DNA of 64,000 nucleotides from Halosimplex amylolyticum (GTDB lineage Archaea > Halobacteriota > Halobacteria > Halobacteriales > Haloarculaceae). The notes under the pieces were generated by a model. The model worked only from the letters and a program-made list of their open reading frames with translations. It was not told the origin of the DNA and did not search any database. Location: contig NZ_JBLKNW010000002.1 of the NCBI RefSeq assembly GCF_051414035.1, positions 930,001 through 994,000 on the forward strand, written 5' to 3'. The translations under genes and the position numbers were made by a program. Positions 36,444-44,816 of the stretch are shown in pieces. The number at the start of each line of letters is the position of its first letter. Within the stretch, counting starts at the first letter, position 1.

Positions 36444-37688
36444 TTAGAAGTATCCTCCAAGTGATTCGTTCACGACGCGATGTGAGAAGCGCCGTAATGC
36501 CTTGTGTCTGCCAAGTGTTTCTTCCAGATATTCCGCAAGTGCATTAGGATCCGACGATCGAATGCAGTCCCTGATCTCTGCCACTTCCTGTTTCTGGGTA
36601 ATGAGATTATGCATTGCGACCGGACCCAAAATATCTTTCCGATATTCGGCGTTGCCCTTCATTCTATCTACGAGGTCACTGTCCGAACACACCGGACAGT
36701 TACACTCGGAAAAGTCGACGTTATCGAGCGGCTTTGATCTAGCCAGGGACACATCGTACTTTCCATTGATGGCAGAATGGAGATACGAAGAAGAATCGAA
36801 CGAGTCAGCACCGACAGCTGAGAGGAGCGGAATAGCACTCGACGAAATTCCGAGGATATGAAGAGGAAGATCGTCAAACCCCCAGTCCCTGAGGACTGCG
36901 CGGCAATCTATGACGGCATCAATGAGGCGTCCTTTGTTATCTTTTAGCGGTACAAGGCCACCCAGCGCGATCCCATCAAATTTTTTGTGTACGCGCGAAG
37001 AACCGACGATCTTATCGATTTCACTTATAAATGTATCCAACATCGAGTAATCATAGCCCTGAAGTGTGAGGTAACGGGCACTGTGTGTCCCTTCCGAGAT
37101 GTCGAGAAACTGAACGACATTTTCTGCGGTCTGACGGGCCTTCTCTACTCGAGTTTCATAGCTATCGTCTTGCGTTATTGGTTGATCAAGATTCACCAAT
37201 ATATCTCCACCTAGACGATTCTGTATCTCATAGATCTTTTCTTGATCAATATCCACTTCGAAATCACTGCCATCCAGTTCGTACCCGCCTAGAAATTTGA
37301 ACCCACCCGAGTCAATGAAGAGGGTTCCATCAAAGCCTTCGAAGAGTTCTCGCTCTTTAATCGGCTCTGCGATGTAATCCTCATATCGCTCTCGCGTGAT
37401 GTTGTAGTCAGTGAGGGAGCTAACTGAAGTCATCACACCATCGAAGAACTCGGAGTAATCACCACCGTTAATGACATCATGACCGACCATGAACTCCTTC
37501 ATAGTCCGATGAATCCCTCCTCCATACATGCTATCGGCAGTACCTCCCGCATAGAAATTCAGCACTGGGAGTAGGTTGGGCGTCTCGAGTTCTGTATCCT
37601 TAATCCGGAGTGTTCCCGATCGAGCGTCGCCAGTCGTTGCTTTCACTTCGAATTCAGCAGCCACTGTGTCACTGGATTTCAACGACAT
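36444..37688 (-). CDS. dpdA: TGT-family DNA transglycosylase (DpdA-like), stand-alone
   Basis: A 414-residue homologue of queuine/archaeosine tRNA-guanine transglycosylase. Both catalytic aspartates can be placed: D126 in FIDSGGFKFLGG and the nucleophile D298 in GADSFDSSSY. The zinc site is C329, C331, C334 (CNCPVC) and H360. GLVPLKD near 244-250 matches the base-binding GG..VP loop region. tRNA TGTs of archaea carry a PUA domain; none is present here, as in DpdA, which exchanges G for preQ0 in DNA. It sits between the CSxxK protein (0-nt gap) and the GHKL ATPase (1-nt gap) in one operon and faces the Dpd restriction operon. Low GC and many AT-ending codons suggest recent transfer. Substrate DNA rather than tRNA is inferred from context. 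Confidence 0.8.
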   Translation of the reverse strand: MSLKSSDTVAAEFEVKATTGDARSGTLRIKDTELETPNLLPVLNFYAGGTADSMYGGGIHRTMKEFMVGHDVINGGDYSEFFDGVMTSVSSLTDYNITRERYEDYIAEPIKERELFEGFDGTLFIDSGGFKFLGGYELDGSDFEVDIDQEKIYEIQNRLGGDILVNLDQPITQDDSYETRVEKARQTAENVVQFLDISEGTHSARYLTLQGYDYSMLDTFISEIDKIVGSSRVHKKFDGIALGGLVPLKDNKGRLIDAVIDCRAVLRDWGFDDLPLHILGISSSAIPLLSAVGADSFDSSSYLHSAINGKYDVSLARSKPLDNVDFSECNCPVCSDSDLVDRMKGNAEYRKDILGPVAMHNLITQKQEVAEIRDCIRSSDPNALAEYLEETLGRHKALRRFSHRVVNESLGGYF

Positions 37689-38150
37689 CTAGTTTGCCAC
37701 CTCGAGCGCTGAATCATCTCCGCGTATGACCCGCTTCAGGATATGTCCTTTGTATCCAATGCCGTCCCCTTCGATAACAGTGACTACAACATCGAGGTCC
37801 CGATCGAAGCTCTGGATAGCATTCTTGTACTCTTCTCCCATATTGATGATTACTCGACTATACTGCTCCTTCCGGATCAATTCTCTAAGATCCGACACTA
37901 CTTCGTCGCGAAGTTTCTCAGCGCGTTCCCTGTCCATTCTTCTATCGTAGTATTCTACCTCTTCCTCGGGGTGCAAAAGTCCGTGTTCGGCTGAGAGAAT
38001 CCGCAAATCCAGACCAGAACGTCGCTCATCATGCCTCATCGCTTTCTTTATAATCTTGTAGAAATACCCGGTGTAGAGCTCTAAAGCGGGAAGTGTCCCC
38101 TCAACCTGTTCTTTCGAACTTGAACAAGACTGGAGTAGTAGCAGAGACAT
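37689..38150 (-). CDS. Small CSxxK (DUF6884/ArcS-core-like) protein
   Basis: A 153-residue protein beginning MSLLLLQSCSSSK. The pattern of a hydrophobic strand, CSxxK, a distal LYTGYF, then LRILSAEHGLLHPEE..EYYDRRM fits the DUF6884 family, and in outline resembles the C-terminal domain of the larger transglycosylase at 38558 (strand, PCSQQK, VSGMYGPVPEDFEE..VLEYEY). I therefore suspect it is the separate counterpart of that fused ArcS-type domain. The frame is open to a TTG at 38207, but ATG 38150 has a TATA-like box at the leaderless distance and begins exactly at the core strand. Its stop touches the ATG of dpdA. Function is unproven; processing of the inserted 7-deazaguanine is the leading idea. 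Confidence 0.65.
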   Translation of the reverse strand: MSLLLLQSCSSSKEQVEGTLPALELYTGYFYKIIKKAMRHDERRSGLDLRILSAEHGLLHPEEEVEYYDRRMDRERAEKLRDEVVSDLRELIRKEQYSRVIINMGEEYKNAIQSFDRDLDVVVTVIEGDGIGYKGHILKRVIRGDDSALEVAN

Positions 38151-38557
38151 ACCAACCGATATTGTTTGCCCGACCTTATGCTTTTCCACAACACCCAGGA
38201 GCCACAATTGTCAGTTGTAATTGGTGTAGCTATTGAAGTATGGCTAATACTAATGGCCTGGAAAAGATTGTAGTGATCAGAAGCGTAGCGTCGTGCCTGA
38301 GTCTACAGAATTACTGCTCCCGAACCTACACATTGGAGAGGTTATAGGTATACAATCTGTTTTCGATAGTCCGCACAACTCCTTGCCGATCTTGACAGCA
38401 ACCCGATTGAAAAATGCCAATATTCGTACCATATACTGCAATCACTTTAGTGGAGTTGTTCCATTCCTGCCATAAAGTGGGCGCATTAATGCTCGCTCAT
38501 TAAGCCCTTGAGAAGGCCGGCGATAGTGAGTATTGCCGAACAGGCACTGCCGCATAG
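38151..38557. other. AT-rich intergenic region between the two transglycosylase units
   Basis: No supported gene. GCATAAGG (complement of about 38176-38183) is a candidate TATA box about 30 nt before the ATG at 38150. A 60-codon open frame on the plus strand (38293-38475) has no acidic bias and no supporting context. The distinctly low GC makes this a plausible junction between separately acquired segments. Confidence 0.45.
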
Positions 38558-40564
38558 CTACGTATCAGTTACAATCTCGCCATCAAGATAGTCACGAAGT
38601 TCACGCATATTCCGGGATCGGAAGAACTCCGTCAGCTGGAGTGCCTCGGGGTCACGGGGGAAGACAGTCCCACGGCCGTACGTATCGAACGCGGTTTCGA
38701 TGACCTCGCGATAGGTCTTGCTGGTCACGTACCCGACAATCTCGTCGAACTGGTCGCCGTTGCGGTCGAGAAACTCGACAAGTCGGTCCGTAACGAGTTC
38801 CATCTGGGCCTCGTCCTCTTTCGCGAGCACGTACTCGTACTCGAGGACTGGTTGTTCCTCCTCGAAATCCTCCGGGACAGGGCCGTACATTCCCGAGACG
38901 GTGACCTTGTGGATGTTCTCCCGGTGGCCACCTAGCTTCTTCGAGAGCACGGAGTGCGTCCGCGACTCGGCGTAGGGCTTTTGCTGGCTACACGGGATGA
39001 CGAGGAGGACGTCTTTCTCCGAGGGTGGTTCGTACTTGCGAGTCAGGACGTCGAAGTCGTGCGGACTATGCTTGAGCGAGATTGTCCGACTTTCCGTCGT
39101 CTCGTCGACGCCTGCGTCGAACGTCGAGAGCTTCGCCTGGTCGCTTGTGAGGTCCATGCCCGCGACGAGGTCATACGCGCCTCGTTCCTCAAGGTCCGCT
39201 TGCAAGCCGAGATTATCGTGGAGCTGTGCTTCCTTGAGCCCCTTTTTGATGTCGTCGTCCTTCCTGGCCACCTCGATGACGTAGTCCAGGAGCGTTCCCT
39301 GCCGGATCTGCTCCCTGACGCGCATCAATTCCTGGTTGTACACCTCGAAGTTGTGCCTCGCCAGGTGCGCGTAGTAGTCGCTCTTGATGAACTCGCCGTT
39401 GGCTTTCCGCTCCTCGCGCTCGTCGTAGCCCATGTCGCTGTTCAAAATGTCCATAATCTCCTCGTAACTCTCGACCTCGCTCTCGGGCCCACAGAGCGTA
39501 CAGTTGGGCATGTCACAGGGAAAGTTTCCGTCCTCGTCGATGTACGCCGGGAGGTCCTCCAGAGCGATGTTTTCCCATTCGCCGGGTATGACATACTTCC
39601 TGTACTTCGAAGCTTGGACGTGGCTCGAACAGTCGAACGAGTCGACACCGAGGAGCGCTAGCAGTGATACCTGCTTGCCGCCGATTCCGAAGACGTGCAG
39701 TCCAATCTCGTCTGCGCGCCCCTCGGGGATGGCTGCTTTCGCCCCCTGGATGAGCTTGACCAGCACGTCCATACTGCTTCGGAGGGGGACGAGCGATCCG
39801 AGAGCGAACCCCTCGAAGGCGCGGTTGAGACCTGCCTCGTCCACTGCCTCGATGAAGTTCCCCACGTACCAGCTGACCGTCTCGAAGTCGGTTCCGTGGA
39901 GAGCGACGTACACACCGGGCTCGTTCCCCTCGGCTTTGCGCCGTTCGAGGTGTTCTCTCGCCCGCTCGTTGTCGCTGTTGCCCGCGGTCAACAGCGACGG
40001 GTCGTCGATGATCCGCAGGCACTCCACGGCGCTCTCGATGCTCTGCTCCATCCGCTCCATCTTTTCCGCTTCCTTGAGGTCTGGTGGAATCGGATAGTCG
40101 AGTGTCGCGATGATATCGGCCCCGAAATCGAGCTGGAGCCCCAGGATACTTGCCGGGTTGGTGTAGAGGCCCCAGTCGTTCTCGGTGCCGCCTTCGGTTG
40201 GCGCGTCGCTGAACGTGTTCGAATTCATCAGCTTGAACCCGCCCGAGTCGATGAACACCGGTGCATCGAGGTCCGGATACCATTCTTGGAACGACTGTGT
40301 TCGCCAGTGTTCGTTGAGGTTCTCCGGTGTAACGCCGAAGTCCGTGAAGCTCATCGCCTGGAACATGACCCCCTGCAGCTCATCGTTCGAAAAGAGGTTC
40401 TCGCGAAGCCGGGACCAGATGCCACCCGAGTTCGTCGTCGAACCGCCGATAAGATTGACCACGGGAAAGAGCGCCGGCGTATCGACCGGTCCGTTGGGAA
40501 CGTCGAGTTCTCCAAGCCGGCCATAGCCGTCGTCGCCGACCGACGTCACCCGGAAGTCTGCCAT
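38558..40564 (-). CDS. dpdA: TGT-family transglycosylase fused to an archaeosine-synthase (ArcS) domain
   Basis: A 668-residue two-part protein. Residues 1-450 are a TGT domain with intact catalytic aspartates D106 (FIDSGGFKLM) and D311 (GVDSFDCSSH) and zinc ligands C350, C355, C358 and H404. Residues about 515-635 match the catalytic core of archaeosine synthase ArcS: P524-C525 to H537 (PCSQQKPYAESRTH) fits exactly the published ArcS signature PCx3KPYx2Sx2H, followed by SGMYGPVPEDFEEE. In true ArcS the TGT-like half has lost activity and a PUA domain follows; here the TGT half looks active and there is no PUA. Expected chemistry: exchange G for preQ0, then attack the nitrile (ArcS adds lysine). 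It is downstream of a helicase in the same direction (80-nt gap) and close to the preQ0 operon, which favours DNA as substrate. Confidence 0.82.
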   Translation of the reverse strand: MADFRVTSVGDDGYGRLGELDVPNGPVDTPALFPVVNLIGGSTTNSGGIWSRLRENLFSNDELQGVMFQAMSFTDFGVTPENLNEHWRTQSFQEWYPDLDAPVFIDSGGFKLMNSNTFSDAPTEGGTENDWGLYTNPASILGLQLDFGADIIATLDYPIPPDLKEAEKMERMEQSIESAVECLRIIDDPSLLTAGNSDNERAREHLERRKAEGNEPGVYVALHGTDFETVSWYVGNFIEAVDEAGLNRAFEGFALGSLVPLRSSMDVLVKLIQGAKAAIPEGRADEIGLHVFGIGGKQVSLLALLGVDSFDCSSHVQASKYRKYVIPGEWENIALEDLPAYIDEDGNFPCDMPNCTLCGPESEVESYEEIMDILNSDMGYDEREERKANGEFIKSDYYAHLARHNFEVYNQELMRVREQIRQGTLLDYVIEVARKDDDIKKGLKEAQLHDNLGLQADLEERGAYDLVAGMDLTSDQAKLSTFDAGVDETTESRTISLKHSPHDFDVLTRKYEPPSEKDVLLVIPCSQQKPYAESRTHSVLSKKLGGHRENIHKVTVSGMYGPVPEDFEEEQPVLEYEYVLAKEDEAQMELVTDRLVEFLDRNGDQFDEIVGYVTSKTYREVIETAFDTYGRGTVFPRDPEALQLTEFFRSRNMRELRDYLDGEIVTDT

Positions 40565-40644
40565 AGATCAGACACCGGTACTCGATCGGCCCAGATAGGT
40601 CCTTCGCCTCCCGGGTCCTGTGTGAAGGATCTGACTATCGGTAC

Positions 40645-43600
40645 TCACGGGTCTTCCTGGTGTCGTCCGACCACGGCTCGGATCATCATGACACGCTGTG
40701 GTGAAATTCCGTCTATCGCCGTGAGTTCGTCGTCGGTGGCTTGGTGGAGATCGGCGAGGTACTCGTAGCCTGCAACACGCAACGCCTCCGTGGCCGAATC
40801 CGGCAAACCACGCATGTCCTCGACTGGTGTCGACGCAAGGTCTGAGGGATTGACCGCCGCTCCACCAGACGTCCCTCCATCTGCCGTTTCCCCACCTGAA
40901 TCCCCGTCATTGCCACTGGATGTCTTATCGTCCGGACCGTCCTGGATAAAGACGGGAGGCTCTGCAGGGAATTCGTCGAGCAGGGCCCGCGCCTGCGTTA
41001 ACTCTGCTTCGGACTCGACGAGTACCGGGAGCGGGACGTCACTCTCGGGGGCGATGGGGATGATCCACGATTCGAGTTCGGCGAGTGATTCGTCCAGTAA
41101 TGCCGTTATCGCCGGCGAGAGTGACTGAGTCGCGACCACCTCGAACTCCGTAATCCGCTCCGACGTACCGTACTCCTCGCGGTACTCCGAGATCGAAAAC
41201 GGGCTCCTCTCCATCAGCTGTCCTCCGTAGCCACTGTCCTGATCGCCCCATCCCTGCTCGGTGATGATCAACCTGGCATCGTCCATCCACTGCTGCTGGG
41301 GATCAGTGTCAGGGAGGTCAGTCCTGGCCGATTCACGTATCGCTCGATGGATGATCCCCAAGCTCCGGAACGCGTCGTAATGCTCGGCCAGTGGTGACGG
41401 GTTGTCCTCGACAGCTGGCTTCGTTTCGTCGTCACCCTCGACCGATTCGTCCGAACCATCGCCTGTCTCGTCCACCGTCGATGGTTCGTCCGTGTCGTCA
41501 TCGCTCGAACTGTCGTCTCCTGGTGGTTCGTCCTGCCCGGACCTGGTGTCGTCGTCTCGCTCACGGCGGACACGTCCCTTGTCCGCGTCCGTCACGTCCG
41601 ACGGACTAGTCTGATCACCGAATGCCGCGGCAAACCAGTCAGTGGAGACCGTGGGGCCGTCGGGATGGTCGTCGATTGCTGTCGCGTACGCCGTCTCGAT
41701 GGCGGTCGCCTGCGGGTCACTGCGGACGCTCGGGGCACCGAGCTGTTCCAGCGTGACGATATCCGGCGCCACGCCGTCCTCGATCGACACTGCGGGCGGT
41801 TTGAGGATGCCGTCGGTGTCGGGTTCGAGCACCTGGCCGAAGAACTCCGCGATTGTCCGGACGAACGACTCGCCGTCGGGTTCGATCGTCGCGTCGGCTG
41901 GCGGTACCCCGACGAGGTGATAGAACGAGACCGTCTCCTTGCCGCCCGCGTCACGGAGCAGGCGACCGAGTCGCTGGACGAGGGACGTGTTCACACCACT
42001 GCCCGGGCGAGCGATGTTGATGCCGACTTCGACGGACTTGATGTCGTTCCCCTGTCCGATGCGTTTCCCGGGACCGATCAGCGCTTTCTCGTCGGTTTCG
42101 GCCTCGTCGAACGACCTGATAATCGAATCCTGTTTCGCCGCGTCCTGGTCCGCATCGAGTCGTCGGACGACGCGGTCGTCGTGCCGGTCATACAGTTCCT
42201 GCCAGATGTCCTTCGCCTCGCGGTAGGACCGGGTCAGCACGAGTACCGGCCGTCCATCCGAGAGTGCCTGTTCTGCCAGTTCGACGACTCCCGCGATGTC
42301 AGCGTCGAGATTGAGGCGATGGATCGTCCGGTTACCGACGCCACCTGCGAGCGTCTCGAGTTGCTCCGTTGGCGCTACGTCGTCGTCGCCGTGCTCCCGG
42401 AGCCCGGAAGCGAGTGCCGGCCCCGAGACGTAATCGCCAGCCATCTCGTCGATGGTGGGGTCCGGGAGTTCCGGCACTGCTTCTGCCAGGGCGTCGTTCT
42501 CGAGGTGGTACGTACCAACGTCGTACTCGACCACATCGTCGAAATGCCTGGCCGTCTCCCGGAACTGCGAAAGTGAGTCGGAATCGGTCACCTCGGCGAA
42601 CGACAATGTCCACTCGAAGTCCGGAATCACGCCGTCGGCGAGTGCGAGCCGGTGCGTATAGCGATAGACCAGAGGGAACGACCGGTCAGCTCGCTGGACA
42701 AGTGACTCGAGTTGCTCGGTGATGCTGCCGGTCATCGCGAGGACGGGACACGAGGACTCGGTGAAAGAAACCAGATGGTCCCCCCATCCACCTCGCATCG
42801 AGTAGTTGTGTACCTCGTCGAAAATCGCCAGCCGGTAGTCGCTGGGATCGACGTCGTCCATGCTCCGCGCCGACCGGATATCGATGTGGCCCCACGGCAG
42901 CCGGATGCCGGACTCCCGTACCTGCGTGAACGCCGCCGGCGTGTGGCAGTGGTCCTGGAACATCCGCGCCCACTGGACGCCGAGCAAATCGTCCGTCGTG
43001 ACGATGAGGACGTCGTTCGGGCGGTCTCGATGTGGGTCCGGGAGGTCGTCGTCGAAAATGTCCGAGAGACGTTGCTGGTCTGCGGGGTGAAGCGATCCCG
43101 AGTCGACGGCATGTGCGACGGCGGCGAGCCCGAGCACCGTCTTCCCCGTCGCCGTCGCCATGTCCACGTAGGCGTTCATGTCGTGGTGCAACCAGAGAGC
43201 GAGGCTCTCCAGCTGATGGTCCCAGAGCTCGGTCGACAGGTCCAGCTCCGCCAGCTGCGTCGTCAGTGTATCCGCGCCGTCTGAATCAGGCAGTGCCTCT
43301 TCGACGACCGAGGCTACCTCGGGGACCGACGTGAGTTCCGCGACGAGTTCGCGCGGCGTTTCAGCGTCGGCACGCAGCTGGCGTGCCAGTTGCGCAGATT
43401 GCCCCCGGGTCTGCCGCTGTACGTTGCGCGTGATGAATCGCGAGAGAATCTCCCCGGGCGGGACGTCGCGTCGATCGACCTGCTCGAGTCCCGCTTGCAA
43501 TCCGGCGAATTCGACGAGAAGATTGCCCAGATCGAACGTGTCCGGGAGCGCCGCCGAGCGCGAGATATCTCCAGTAAGTGCGGCGATGCCGCGGAGATAG

Positions 43601-43818
43601 TGGCTACTTGCGGCTTTATCGAGATCGGCGCCGTCTGTCAGGTAGGTTGGCTGGTGTGACCGGGGATCAATAACGTAGTCCCCTTCGGTGAGTTTGCGGG
43701 CGACGTAATCGATGCGGTCCGGCCACTGGGACTTGTCGTAGTCACCGAGCAGGTCTGCTTTGAACGCCTGTTCGCCGCTTACGATGGCATCAATGTCGAT
43801 ATTGTTGCTGTTTGCCAT
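40645..43818 (-). CDS. SF2 helicase with shared C-terminal module and HhH
   Basis: A 1057-residue protein. The first 650 residues are a paralogue of the helicase at 5551-8220: Walker A MATATGKTV near 223, FDEVHNY near 334, MTGSIT, GQGNDIK near 595 and QRLGRLLRD near 618. A Ser/Asp/Glu-rich linker (about 740-800) leads to the module shared with the proteins at 1335 and 12922 (about 805-958: LAEHYDAF, GYGGQLMERSPFS, EYREEYG, LPVLVESEAEL). A C-terminal tandem HhH ends the protein (MRGLPDSATEALRVAGY, then IDGISPQRVMMI). It may fill the DpdE helicase role next to the modification genes. It starts at ATG 43818 after a 287-bp gap from queC that holds a possible promoter (GGTAAAAAG on the minus strand near 43876-43884). 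Confidence 0.83.
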   Translation of the reverse strand: MANSNNIDIDAIVSGEQAFKADLLGDYDKSQWPDRIDYVARKLTEGDYVIDPRSHQPTYLTDGADLDKAASSHYLRGIAALTGDISRSAALPDTFDLGNLLVEFAGLQAGLEQVDRRDVPPGEILSRFITRNVQRQTRGQSAQLARQLRADAETPRELVAELTSVPEVASVVEEALPDSDGADTLTTQLAELDLSTELWDHQLESLALWLHHDMNAYVDMATATGKTVLGLAAVAHAVDSGSLHPADQQRLSDIFDDDLPDPHRDRPNDVLIVTTDDLLGVQWARMFQDHCHTPAAFTQVRESGIRLPWGHIDIRSARSMDDVDPSDYRLAIFDEVHNYSMRGGWGDHLVSFTESSCPVLAMTGSITEQLESLVQRADRSFPLVYRYTHRLALADGVIPDFEWTLSFAEVTDSDSLSQFRETARHFDDVVEYDVGTYHLENDALAEAVPELPDPTIDEMAGDYVSGPALASGLREHGDDDVAPTEQLETLAGGVGNRTIHRLNLDADIAGVVELAEQALSDGRPVLVLTRSYREAKDIWQELYDRHDDRVVRRLDADQDAAKQDSIIRSFDEAETDEKALIGPGKRIGQGNDIKSVEVGINIARPGSGVNTSLVQRLGRLLRDAGGKETVSFYHLVGVPPADATIEPDGESFVRTIAEFFGQVLEPDTDGILKPPAVSIEDGVAPDIVTLEQLGAPSVRSDPQATAIETAYATAIDDHPDGPTVSTDWFAAAFGDQTSPSDVTDADKGRVRRERDDDTRSGQDEPPGDDSSSDDDTDEPSTVDETGDGSDESVEGDDETKPAVEDNPSPLAEHYDAFRSLGIIHRAIRESARTDLPDTDPQQQWMDDARLIITEQGWGDQDSGYGGQLMERSPFSISEYREEYGTSERITEFEVVATQSLSPAITALLDESLAELESWIIPIAPESDVPLPVLVESEAELTQARALLDEFPAEPPVFIQDGPDDKTSSGNDGDSGGETADGGTSGGAAVNPSDLASTPVEDMRGLPDSATEALRVAGYEYLADLHQATDDELTAIDGISPQRVMMIRAVVGRHQEDP

Positions 43819-44105
43819 ACGTTAGGGGACGAAGCATCGCTCAGTTGTGGGGGCGATTGACACGGGTGATGCACGCTTTTTACCTATGCCCTCACAAATA
43901 GATTTGCGTCAGTACAGCTGGTGATCTGTCCGGAGAAAAACAGCTTCTTTCGGTGGTCGTTCGTCGTCGTCTCGGGATAGCCACTGCCGTTCATTCTGAA
44001 CGTACAGACCGTCGATAGAAGATAATTGTAAAACCGAATCCGGGCGCTATTTGGGAAGATTTCAGCCCCCCTGGGGAGTGAGCCAGATGAACTCCGGAAC
44101 GCCCT

Positions 44106-44816
44106 CTATTCTACATATGACGGCCGCTCGGCGTACTCAATCGGGTCGCGTGCATCGAGTTCCTGAAACGCCCTGAGCCGGAAGGCACACGAATCACAGG
44201 TCCCACACGCGGGCGCTTCCGCACGGTAACAACTCCAGGTATCCTCGTAGGGGACGTCAAGTTCGAGTCCCCGCTCGGCGATGTCCGTCTTCGACCACTC
44301 GACGAACGGTGCTTCGAGCGTAATCGACGTGTCTGGCTTCGACCCGACGTCGACGACCTGCTGAAAGGCGCCGAAGAACGCCGGTCGACAGTCGGGGTAC
44401 CCGGCGAAGTCCTCCGAGTGAGCGCCGATGAACACGGCACTGCAGTCGTTGGCCTCGGCGTAGGAGACGGCCATCGAGAGGAGATTCGCGTTCCGGAACG
44501 GCACGTACGACGACGGGATCTCGTCGCTCTCCATGTCCGCGTCGGCGACCTCCATCTCCTGGTCCGTCAGCGAGGACGCGCCGATTTCACTCAGGTGGCT
44601 CGTCTCGATGTGCAGGAAGTCCGCGGCTTCCACGTGGTCTGCCAGCGCCTGCGCGCAGTCCTGTTCCCTGGCCTCCGTCTGTTGTCCGTAACTCGTGTGG
44701 AGGAGGAACAACTCGTCGTAGCCCTGTGCCTGTGCCTCGTAGGCTGCCGTGGCGCTGTCCATCCCGCCGGACGCGAGGACGACAGCGCGGGAGTTCTGTG
44801 TCATCGGTGAATTCAC
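44106..44816 (-). CDS. queC: 7-cyano-7-deazaguanine (preQ0) synthase QueC
   Basis: QueC turns 7-carboxy-7-deazaguanine into preQ0 using ATP and ammonia in the cytoplasm. The PP-loop SGGMDS is at residues 16-21 (VVLASGGMDSATAAYEA) and the C-terminal zinc cysteines are CYRAEAPACGTCDSC near 205-219. Length (236) is normal for the family; ATG 44804 (MTQNS) is an alternative start. The ATG overlaps the folE stop (ATGA), so it is the last gene of a queD-queE-folE-queC operon. preQ0 from here could feed both tRNA archaeosine and the island's transglycosylases. Confidence 0.95.
   Translation of the reverse strand: MNSPMTQNSRAVVLASGGMDSATAAYEAQAQGYDELFLLHTSYGQQTEAREQDCAQALADHVEAADFLHIETSHLSEIGASSLTDQEMEVADADMESDEIPSSYVPFRNANLLSMAVSYAEANDCSAVFIGAHSEDFAGYPDCRPAFFGAFQQVVDVGSKPDTSITLEAPFVEWSKTDIAERGLELDVPYEDTWSCYRAEAPACGTCDSCAFRLRAFQELDARDPIEYAERPSYVE

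Noticed and set aside
36820..36860. One antisense frame reads EFRRVLFRS, a peptide known from Illumina adapter contamination.
   Set aside because: The nucleotides (GAATTTCGTCGAGTGC...) differ from the adapter, and the real frame here is the uninterrupted nucleophile region of the TGT gene (GISSSAIPLL). It is coincidence.
38293..38475. 60-codon open frame in the gap between transglycosylase units.
   Set aside because: No acidic bias, no clear promoter spacing and no coupling to neighbours.
38558..40564. The gene as the ordinary tRNA archaeosine synthase ArcS.
   Set aside because: Catalytic TGT aspartates are intact, no PUA domain follows, and the protein lies among helicase and DpdA-like genes. 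It remains possible in part, so activity on tRNA should be tested.
39695..40768. Long open frame on the plus strand opposite the TGT-ArcS gene.
   Set aside because: It is an antisense shadow caused by high GC; its composition is Arg/Val/Glu-rich with no motifs, while the minus frame has complete enzyme motifs.
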